From Nitrospiraceae bacterium (GTDB lineage: Bacteria; Nitrospirota; Thermodesulfovibrionia; Thermodesulfovibrionales; UBA9159): DNA of 5,267 nucleotides. The position numbers were made by a program, and so were the translations under genes. The DNA is taken from contig DMNE01000253.1 in the NCBI GenBank assembly GCA_003453735.1, positions 1 to 5,267 on the forward strand. The letters run 5' to 3'. The notes beneath the pieces were generated by a model. That model was given only the letters and a program-made list of their open reading frames with translations. It had not been told where the DNA came from and did no database searches. Below are positions 1 to 5,267 of this stretch, in pieces. Each line of letters opens with the position of its first letter. Positions within the stretch are counted from its first letter, which is position 1.

Positions 1-1713
1 TTCCAGGAATTTCAGAAGGGCCTCTGAGAGGCTCTCATCGGGCGAAACGCTTACCGGCGGCAAAACCAGGTCCCTAAGGATCAACAGGTCCGAGATCGAC
101 TCTTCAAACATTACGGGCCTTATCTCACTAAGCGATAATATTCCGGTGAGTTGGAAGTCATCGTTTACCACCGGGTAGAAGGACTCCCGGGTGGTGGCGA
201 TAAAACGCCGCAAGTGCCCAAAGGTCATATCTTCCGGGAGAATGGCAACGGCAGCGTTCCTGCGGTGCACGTCCCTTACCGATAAATCCTTAAGTATGTT
301 GATTACACGATCGGATCTGTGCGCGGGGGAGTGGAATTTATTGAGAACCTGTTTTTCGTACAGGCTCCAGCGCTGCGAGAGCAAAATTGCCACGACCGAG
401 GTGAACATGATGGGCACGATGAGCTGGTAGCCTCCGGTCATTTCGCACACCATGAGAAGCGCCCCGATGGGGGCCTTCGCGACGCCCGCGAAAAATGCGG
501 CCATACCGACCAGGGCGAATGCGCCCGGGGAACCGACGATTCCGGGAAACCACGCGTGCGCCAGTTGCCCGACGGCCCCGCCCAGCATGGCCCCAATGAA
601 AAGAGAGGGCCCAAAAACACCTCCGCTTCCCCCGGATGATATGGTGAAAGAGGTAGTTGCAATTTTCAGAAAAGCCAGGGTGAACATGAGTGCCATCGGG
701 AGTTCACCCATCAAGGCTTTCTGGATGATCCCAAAACCCCCGCCTATAGCCTTGGGCTGCCAGAGCGCAACCAATCCAACCAAAAGGCCGCCGCATGCAG
801 GGATAAGCGCTCGTTTGATAGGGAGTTTCCGGAAAAAATGGTCTCTTAGACCATAGAAGGTCTTGACGTACATGTACCCGAAGGGGACACAAACCAGCCC
901 CAGGACAGCGTATAAAAGCAGTTCCACAGCGTTTGAAAATTCTATGGCAGGAATTGCGAATATGGGCTGGTGGCCGAAAATTCCGGTAAAAATTGCATAG
1001 GAGACCGAGGAGGAAATGATGCACAGGACAACTCCCTCGGTTTCCAGGTCCTCCCGGTAAAGAACTTCTACCGCGGTCAGGGCGCCTCCCAAAGGAGCAC
1101 GAAAGATGGCGCCCAAACCACCAGCGCATCCAGCCAAAAGCATGAGCCTTCTTTCGCGTATATTAAGCCGGAGGATACGCCCCAGCCAGGAACCGACTCC
1201 TGCTCCAATTTGCGCGATAGGGCCTTCCCTGCCGGCGCTTCCCCCTGTTGCAAGAGTGATTACGGAAGCTATTCCTTTTACGAAGGGAACACGCGTCCTG
1301 ACGAATCCCTGCTTATTATGGAAGGCATCGATGAAGGCATCGGTCCCATGCCCCTCTGCTTCAGGGGCCCAGGTATACACGATCAAACCTGAAAGCAGTC
1401 CTCCGAAAGCGGGAAGTAAAAAGAGAAGCCAAAGACGAAGCGGCGTCCCCGCCACCCGAGATACGATTTGCTCACCGGCGGGCTTTCCTCCTGTATAACC
1501 TGTAAGATACTCCATCCCCCAAAAAGTGGTCCACTCCAAGAGATAGAAAATGGCGGCGGCCCCAAGTGCACTCAAGGTGCCAACTGCCGTTCCGTAAACG
1601 AGCCAGCGGAAGAACTTGTGTTCCCGAAATACCCTTGGAAAAGCAACGAACCATTTGCCTGCGGAGATTTCCTCAACATCACTGCCCCCTACGGGATCAA
1701 TTCCTGTTTCCAA
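1..1713 (-). CDS. CLC-family anion channel/antiporter with C-terminal CBS domains (3' end cut by window edge)
   Basis: Inner-membrane transporter of the CLC (voltage-gated chloride channel) family, moving chloride or a related anion, possibly coupled to protons. The minus strand reads open without interruption for 571 codons. Visible family motifs are an anion-filter loop GHGTD at residues 121-125 (GSGIP in E. coli ClcA), GREGP at 161-165 with gating glutamate E163, GGVFGP at 364-369, and Y452 in SLYEKQV, aligned with the central tyrosine. The proton-glutamate site after E216 is valine (V217). A first CBS domain spans about 475-535 and a second begins near 541 and is cut off. No in-frame ATG exists before residue 66, inside the first membrane helix, so the TTG at 1711-1713 is chosen; a GAGAGGT site lies 6 bases upstream. 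Two stops (1765-1770) close the frame upstream. Transcribed away from the other CLC gene. The family is certain; ion and mechanism are not. Confidence 0.93.
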   Translation of the reverse strand, partial: METGIDPVGGSDVEEISAGKWFVAFPRVFREHKFFRWLVYGTAVGTLSALGAAAIFYLLEWTTFWGMEYLTGYTGGKPAGEQIVSRVAGTPLRLWLLFLLPAFGGLLSGLIVYTWAPEAEGHGTDAFIDAFHNKQGFVRTRVPFVKGIASVITLATGGSAGREGPIAQIGAGVGSWLGRILRLNIRERRLMLLAGCAGGLGAIFRAPLGGALTAVEVLYREDLETEGVVLCIISSSVSYAIFTGIFGHQPIFAIPAIEFSNAVELLLYAVLGLVCVPFGYMYVKTFYGLRDHFFRKLPIKRALIPACGGLLVGLVALWQPKAIGGGFGIIQKALMGELPMALMFTLAFLKIATTSFTISSGGSGGVFGPSLFIGAMLGGAVGQLAHAWFPGIVGSPGAFALVGMAAFFAGVAKAPIGALLMVCEMTGGYQLIVPIMFTSVVAILLSQRWSLYEKQVLNKFHSPAHRSDRVINILKDLSVRDVHRRNAAVAILPEDMTFGHLRRFIATTRESFYPVVNDDFQLTGILSLSEIRPVMFEESISDLLILRDLVLPPVSVSPDESLSEALLKFLE

Positions 1714-1719
1714 TTTCTG

Positions 1720-1726
1720 ACCTCTC
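1720..1726 (-). promoter_or_regulatory. Ribosome binding site supporting a TTG start
   Basis: On the minus strand GAGAGGT lies 6 bases before the TTG at 1713-1711. It decides the start of the minus-strand CLC gene, because no ATG or GTG is available in frame between the upstream stops (1765-1770) and the first membrane helix. Confidence 0.65.
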
Positions 1727-1852
1727 GCTTCAGATGAATTCAGGAGCTTATAACACCTCGGTGCCTATTATGCCATTTCCGGGGGCAAATCTTTACACTC
1801 TTCATCACAAAACTTACTTAATGGGACAAAAGAGTTAGGTTGGAGTGCAAAC

Positions 1853-1856
1853 AGGA
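1853..1856 (+). promoter_or_regulatory. Ribosome binding site selecting ATG 1864
   Basis: AGGA ends 7 bases before the ATG at 1864. A longer in-frame alternative, TTG at 1840, would add eight residues but has only AGAG (1831-1834) at 5 bases. The ATG with the better-placed site is preferred. Confidence 0.55.
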
Positions 1857-1863
1857 CAGCAGC

Positions 1864-3648
1864 ATGGAGAACGAACCAGCAAAACACCCCCCGATGAATT
1901 CCTTTCTCTTCATGTCCATAGCAGCCCTGGTTGGAGTCATTGGCGGATTCGGAGCAGTTGCTTTCCGGTTTTTGATAGCATTCTTGCATAATCTATTCTT
2001 TCTTGGTCAGTTTTCGATAACCTATGAAGCAAACGTCCACACACCCCCTGGTCCTTGGGGGTTTTTCGTGATTTTCGTGCCTCTCGTTGGTGCGCCGGGG
2101 GCTTCATTTTTGTTTTCCAAATTCGCACCAGAAGCAGATCGGAATTGCGTTCCGGAGTTTATGAATGCGATCGGCTACAACAGGGGCATAATAAGGCCTG
2201 TAGTGGGCGTTGTTAAATCGCTGGCGTCAGCAATCTCCATAGGCAGCGGGGGTTCTGTCGGGGCAGAAGGTCCACTGATGGAAATTGGATCTTCCTTTGG
2301 TTCGACTCTCGGCCAATATATACGAATGCCAACATGGCAGCGGATTACTCTCGTTGCAGCCGGAGCCGGAGCCGGGCTAGCTGCAACTTTCAATACACCG
2401 ATTGGGGGAGTGTTTTTCGCTATGGAGATCATCCTCCATGAGGTCAGTGTAAGGACCGTGGTTCCTGTTGCAATCTCCACGGCTCTAGCAACCTACATCG
2501 GTCAGATTTTCTTTGGCGTACATCCCGCATTCTTAATTCCGAAACTCCAGATCCCTTTTTCTCTCCTGTTAAACCCGCTGCTGATCGGGTCCTATTTAGG
2601 GGTAGGCATCGTAACGGGGATAAGTTCCGCGATTTATATCCATTCGATTTACTTTTCTGAAAAAATTTTTGAAGCGAAAATGCCGGGTAATTACTACCTC
2701 CGTCATATGACCGGAATGTTCATGGTCGGTGTAGTGATGTACCTTTCAATCACTTCTCTGGGGCATTACTACATAGAGGGTGTAGGCTACGCCGGGATTG
2801 AAGATGTGCTCACCGGGAAACTCACTCAATTCTATCTGCTACTCCTGCTGTTCGTCTTGAAACTGCTGGTTACTTCTCTTACGCTAGGCTCGGGGGCCTC
2901 GGGCGGCATTTTTTCACCAGCATTCTTTTTGGGCGCAATGGCCGGCGGCTCTTGCGGGGTCGTGTTGAACGCATTATTTCCTTCGCTGCCAGTGAGCCCT
3001 TCTGTTCTTGCACTTGCAGGCATGGCAGGCATGGTAAGTGGATCGACTGGGGCGGTTATTACCGCTCTGGTTATGGTTTTTGAAATGACGCTTGATTACC
3101 ATACCGTTTTCCCATTAACGCTTACCATTGCCACTAGCAACGGAATCAGGACTATTCTTTCGCGTCACACTATTTACGGTTTAAACCTGAGCAGGCATCG
3201 GCATTTTAAGCCAATTACCACGCGGATTGATTTCGGGCATCTGAAGCAGGCTAAAAGCAACATGGAAAGTTCTCCGGCGATCCTCCCGGGCTCCATGTCC
3301 ATAGACCATTTCGCAAAGTTGGTTTCGCTGAGAAAAGAGGGTCCGAGTTTCATTGTGGAAGACGATAAGAAATCGATTTTAGGCTTTATCTCCGGGAAGG
3401 ATGCACAGAAAGCTCTCGACGCCCCGTCGGGCATGACGCTCAGCGATTTTGCTGAAAAGAAGTTTATCACGGTTTCAGAGGATTCGCCTGTTTTTGAAAT
3501 TATATCTGATATGCGCGCAGAAAGAGTGGCCACAGCCATCGTATTTTCTAAGGGGAAACCGTTGACGGGCTCAAACGTCGTCGGGATTATCACAAGGGAG
3601 CAGATAGCCAATCTCATTGAGGAGAGCGCGGAATATTATGAGGAATAG
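1864..3648 (+). CDS. CLC-family anion channel/antiporter with tandem CBS domains and atypical selectivity loop
   Basis: Complete 594-residue CLC-family membrane protein (602 if it starts at TTG 1840), the usual length for bacterial CLC proteins with a CBS tail. The membrane part covers about residues 12-445. Motifs, numbered from the ATG: RNCVP at 93-97 where the family usually has G(S/H)G(I/V)P; GAEGP at 133-137, keeping gating glutamate E135 but with alanine for the usual arginine or lysine; GGIFSP at 347-352; and Y438 in IYGLNL, matching the central tyrosine of E. coli ClcA. The inner proton-glutamate position is isoleucine (I189). CBS domains lie at about 465-519 and 526-588 and may bind adenine nucleotides to regulate transport, as in other CBS proteins. 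The protein is related to, but clearly from a different subfamily than, its divergent neighbour. The family call is secure; the ion carried, and whether it is a channel or an exchanger, cannot be read from sequence. Confidence 0.95.
   Translation: MENEPAKHPPMNSFLFMSIAALVGVIGGFGAVAFRFLIAFLHNLFFLGQFSITYEANVHTPPGPWGFFVIFVPLVGAPGASFLFSKFAPEADRNCVPEFMNAIGYNRGIIRPVVGVVKSLASAISIGSGGSVGAEGPLMEIGSSFGSTLGQYIRMPTWQRITLVAAGAGAGLAATFNTPIGGVFFAMEIILHEVSVRTVVPVAISTALATYIGQIFFGVHPAFLIPKLQIPFSLLLNPLLIGSYLGVGIVTGISSAIYIHSIYFSEKIFEAKMPGNYYLRHMTGMFMVGVVMYLSITSLGHYYIEGVGYAGIEDVLTGKLTQFYLLLLLFVLKLLVTSLTLGSGASGGIFSPAFFLGAMAGGSCGVVLNALFPSLPVSPSVLALAGMAGMVSGSTGAVITALVMVFEMTLDYHTVFPLTLTIATSNGIRTILSRHTIYGLNLSRHRHFKPITTRIDFGHLKQAKSNMESSPAILPGSMSIDHFAKLVSLRKEGPSFIVEDDKKSILGFISGKDAQKALDAPSGMTLSDFAEKKFITVSEDSPVFEIISDMRAERVATAIVFSKGKPLTGSNVVGIITREQIANLIEESAEYYEE
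2044..2066 (+). terminator. Terminator-like hairpin inside the CLC coding region
   Basis: Five C (2044-2048), an 8-base loop, five G (2057-2061) and five T (2062-2066) form a short GC stem followed by a T run, about 180 bases after the start codon. It resembles an intrinsic terminator, but the bases also encode an ordinary Pro-Pro-Gly-Pro-Trp-Gly-Phe-Phe stretch, and translating ribosomes would normally hide it. The stem is short. Possibly chance. Confidence 0.15.
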
Positions 3649-3755
3649 CAGAGACGGGTTAAATCGGGCATGTGATGGCGGATATTTTAGGAATGAACAT
3701 CAGTGGAAGGTGTTTAGTTACCTCTCTTTTCAATGAGTTTACAGGATGAAGATAG

Positions 3756-3784
3756 AAGACATAGTACTTATTGCAAATCATAAT
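3756..3784 (+). promoter_or_regulatory. Candidate sigma-70-type promoter
   Basis: AAGACA (3756-3761, four of six matches to TTGACA) and CATAAT (3779-3784, five of six to TATAAT) are 17 bases apart. It could drive whatever once followed, or the histidine kinase about 430 bases further on. A second possible pair, TTTACA (3738-3743) and CATAGT (3760-3765), overlaps it. Consensus matching only. Confidence 0.3.
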
Positions 3785-3793
3785 ATGCGGAAA

Positions 3794-3800
3794 AAGGAGA
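3794..3800 (+). promoter_or_regulatory. Strong Shine-Dalgarno sequence without a start codon
   Basis: AAGGAGA matches the anti-Shine-Dalgarno very well, yet no ATG, GTG or TTG lies in the usual window after it (about 3805-3813). The nearest unusual start is ATT at 3810, which opens only 27 codons. The next ordinary starts are GTG 3825 and ATG 3830, 24 or more bases away. This may be a leftover of a gene whose start was lost, or chance. Confidence 0.3.
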
Positions 3801-4191
3801 GATATCCCTATTCGTAGTCTGGAAGTGAAATGTTGTCAGCGAGGTCACGCCCAGCAGTTATATCAGCAACCCAAGGTATCGCTAGAAGGTTGAAGATCCG
3901 ATTTCAAAGGAACAACGTGAACCTTGACCTCGGTGCAAATGCAGCGGAAAAACGTAAAGCAGCTTTCTGTTTGCCGAAAGCGAAAGACCCGAATAGGTGC
4001 TGGTACCGCTCGAAGGCTTTCGTACAATCGCCGTTGGGACGGTGAAAGTAACCAAGGGCGTTCCCCCAGGTCATTACGAACTTCTCCTGAAGCACGCCGG
4101 TAAGTAACAGCAAGTATTGAGGGGATGTCAGGTATGAAATCCAAAGAGTTTTCAGCTTGCAAATAAGGTCTGAAGTAAAGGATATGTGCAA

Positions 4192-4215
4192 ATGATGACT
4201 TTTGAGGTAGCTTAG
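4192..4215 (+). other. Possible seven-residue leader ORF abutting the kinase start
   Basis: ATG 4192 opens a reading frame MMTFEVA whose TAG stop (4213-4215) touches the kinase ATG at 4216. AAGGA (4178-4182) lies 9 bases upstream, so it could be translated, and its end would place ribosomes at the kinase start. The kinase's own GAGG site lies inside this mini-frame. Such a short frame can occur by chance. Confidence 0.2.
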
Positions 4216-5217
4216 ATGATAGAGAAGTTGAGGATTTGCGTTGTAGCCTGCCTTATCGGCGGGATTTCCATCCTTATTTATCTTACAAACCAGGACTCAC
4301 ACTACTTTCATGTGTTCTACCGAGGTCTCTTCTTTCTTCCCGTCGTCCTGGCAAGTTTCTGGTATGGCTTGCGAGGAGGTCTGGCTGCATCACTGAGCAT
4401 CTGTGTGCTTTATATACCATACGCTTTGAAGGTGTGGGCTGCGTTTTCAGTTATGGATTTTGATCGTATCATCGACCTCACTCTTTACAACCTGGTCGCG
4501 CTGGTCATGGGGATACTCAGTGACCGCGATAAGGCGAATCAAAAACTCGCACGAGAAGCTGAAAATCTTGCAACAGTCGGGAGGTCATTGTCCGCAGTGG
4601 CTCATGACATGAAAACTCCTTTGATCGCAATCGGAGGTTTTACCCAGCTCGTGAAAAAACATGTGCATGGGGACCACCCTCACCGTGACAAATTGGACAT
4701 CATCATAGATGAAACTCAACGGCTCGAGAATATGGTGAAGGACATGCTGGACTTTTCCCGGCCGCTGCAATTGGATCAATCACCCGAGAACGTAGCAGCT
4801 GTTATAGAAGAGTGCCTAAAGGTGGTTGCGGCTGAGGCTCAAAGAATGAAGATTGTGGTGAAATGCGACTGCGCTCAAGGACTTTCGGCAATATCCATAG
4901 ACCGAATGCGAATGAAACAGGCCCTGATTAATCTGATAATGAACGCCATCCAGGCTTCACCGGAAGGCGAAACTGTGACTGTAAGGAGCTATCAGACAAG
5001 GCAGAAAAGCGTCATCGAGGTAATCGACTGTGGTTGTGGTATTCCGGTAGACCAAAGAGAAGGAATCTTTATCCCATTTTTTAGCACCAAGAAAGATGGT
5101 ACAGGACTTGGACTCCCAATAGTCAAAAAAATTGTAGAAGCCCACCGAGGACAGATACAGATCCTGGATAATCCTAAACATGGCACAATTTTTCGAATCG
5201 TGCTTCCCATCAAGTAA
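4216..5217 (+). CDS. Membrane-bound sensor histidine kinase (NtrB-like)
   Basis: A 333-residue two-component sensor kinase that should autophosphorylate on histidine and pass the phosphate to a response regulator not seen here. Four hydrophobic segments at about residues 5-23, 36-54, 56-75 and 83-101 form an N-terminal membrane domain with almost no periplasmic loop. The signal may therefore be sensed in or at the membrane. A short linker (about 103-122) leads to the HisKA dimerisation domain, with H130 in HDMKTPL. The HATPase domain follows: N-box with N243 in LINLIMNAIQAS, G1 box DCGCGIP (271-277), F box IPFFSTK (286-292) and G2 box GTGLGL (295-300). All catalytic boxes are present, so the kinase should be active. 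GAGG (4204-4207) lies 8 bases before the ATG. There is no PAS, HAMP or receiver domain. It lies on the same strand as the upstream CLC gene but 567 bases away, so an operon is unlikely. Its signal is unknown. Confidence 0.93.
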   Translation: MIEKLRICVVACLIGGISILIYLTNQDSHYFHVFYRGLFFLPVVLASFWYGLRGGLAASLSICVLYIPYALKVWAAFSVMDFDRIIDLTLYNLVALVMGILSDRDKANQKLAREAENLATVGRSLSAVAHDMKTPLIAIGGFTQLVKKHVHGDHPHRDKLDIIIDETQRLENMVKDMLDFSRPLQLDQSPENVAAVIEECLKVVAAEAQRMKIVVKCDCAQGLSAISIDRMRMKQALINLIMNAIQASPEGETVTVRSYQTRQKSVIEVIDCGCGIPVDQREGIFIPFFSTKKDGTGLGLPIVKKIVEAHRGQIQILDNPKHGTIFRIVLPIK

Positions 5218-5257
5218 CGGTCTTCCCCCCGCGTAGCAAATTGTTGTTATGATAGGA

Positions 5258-5267
5258 CAAGCGCTTG
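5258..5267. repeat. Ten-base perfect palindrome at the window end
   Basis: CAAGCGCTTG is its own reverse complement and occupies the last ten bases. It may be the start of a larger inverted repeat, an operator or a terminator arm for which the rest is outside the window, or chance. The 50 bases after the kinase otherwise hold no gene or terminator that I can see; ATG 5249 opens a frame running off the edge but lacks a Shine-Dalgarno site. Confidence 0.25.

Larger units (their letters stand above)
1714..1863. promoter_or_regulatory. Divergent control region between the two CLC genes
   Basis: This 150-base stretch separates two genes transcribed in opposite directions, so it must hold promoters for both unless one is read from further away. 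Candidate boxes are weak. On the plus strand there is TTTACA (1792-1797) and CTTAAT (1817-1822), with a long 19-base spacer. On the minus strand there is CATAAT (rc of 1768-1773) and TATAAG (rc of 1747-1752), neither with a good -35. An imperfect inverted repeat, ATTT-N8-AAAT (1775-1790), sits near the middle and could be an operator, though arms of four bases are easily found by chance. The location is secure; the individual boxes are inference. Confidence 0.45.
3649..4215. other. 567-base gap, no intact gene recognised; possible decayed gene
   Basis: No open frame here resembles a family I recognise. The longest plus-strand frame (3830-4045, 71 codons) starts behind a modest GGAAG and has no recognisable motif. 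Two overlapping minus-strand frames (3863-4162 and 3904-4191) look like shadows of each other. A promoter-like pair (3756-3784) and a strong Shine-Dalgarno (3794-3800) precede a region where every plus frame is soon closed. A protein-like stretch then appears at 3997-4107. Together these could be remnants of a degraded gene on the plus strand. A weak hairpin, AGGT (3708-3711) with ACCT (3720-3723) followed by CTCTTTT, could end the CLC transcript but is not convincing. Another small hairpin lies at 4029-4044. Confidence 0.5.

Noticed and set aside
191..1498. Several overlapping plus-strand open frames of 80-140 codons across 191-1498
   Set aside because: They lie opposite the continuous minus-strand CLC gene, which carries clear family motifs throughout; they are shadows in a GC-rich gene.
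1..1713. Possible frameshifted or broken minus-strand CLC gene, because its frame lacks an early ATG
   Set aside because: Translating every codon from 1713 to 1 shows one continuous frame with no internal stop and all CLC motifs in order.
1821..1838. Five-codon frame (MGQKS) just before the plus-strand CLC gene
   Set aside because: No Shine-Dalgarno precedes it, and its stop is not placed to couple with the preferred ATG at 1864.
2658..2671. A-run followed by T-run as a programmed frameshift site
   Set aside because: The in-frame codons GAA AAA ATT TTT do not form an X XXY YYZ slippery heptamer, and the zero frame continues normally with CLC and CBS sequence.
3707..3730. Intrinsic terminator after the plus-strand CLC gene
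   Set aside because: The stem is only four or five base pairs, AT-containing, and followed by a mixed CTCTTTT run; too weak to call.
3997..4107. Fluoride-type riboswitch or CLC-F fluoride exporter context
   Set aside because: I could not match the conserved fluoride riboswitch core here or before either CLC gene, and both CLC proteins keep GGxFxP motifs of ordinary CLC type.
3863..4191. Two minus-strand open frames in the gap before the kinase gene
   Set aside because: They overlap each other in different frames, have no recognisable motif and no good ribosome binding site.

Overview
The window carries three substantial genes: two CLC-family anion transporters arranged head to head, and a membrane-bound sensor histidine kinase downstream of the second one. 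The bacterial gene style (Shine-Dalgarno sites, one TTG start), the soluble CBS tails on both CLC proteins and the NtrB-like kinase with a short multi-pass membrane domain suggest a Gram-negative bacterium. My best guess is a deltaproteobacterium or member of Desulfobacterota, but this rests on general resemblance only and is weak.

Layout. Positions 1-1713 (minus strand) hold the first CLC gene. It is open in a single frame for 571 codons and runs off the left edge inside its second CBS domain. It has no usable ATG and most likely starts at a TTG behind a good Shine-Dalgarno site. Positions 1714-1863 form a 150-base divergent control region. Positions 1864-3648 (plus strand) hold the second, complete CLC gene with a tandem CBS tail. 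Positions 3649-4215 are a 567-base gap with no convincing intact gene, but with remnants that may be a decayed one: a promoter-like pair, a strong Shine-Dalgarno without a start codon, and a short protein-like stretch. Positions 4216-5217 hold a complete 333-residue histidine kinase. The last 50 bases show no gene and end in a 10-base palindrome.

How the genes may work together. Both CLC proteins keep the gating glutamate, the GxFxP motif and the central tyrosine, so both should move anions. They belong to clearly different subfamilies and differ from each other and from the textbook GSGIP filter: GHGTD in the minus-strand protein, RNCVP in the plus-strand one. The plus-strand protein also has GAEGP in place of GREGP. 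The pair may therefore handle different anions or different conditions. Nothing in the sequence links the kinase to the transporters except adjacency, and its response regulator is not in the window. I see no mobile element, CRISPR array, tRNA or rRNA. The non-canonical anion filter of the plus-strand CLC is the most interesting signal; I do not see a clear novel multi-gene system.
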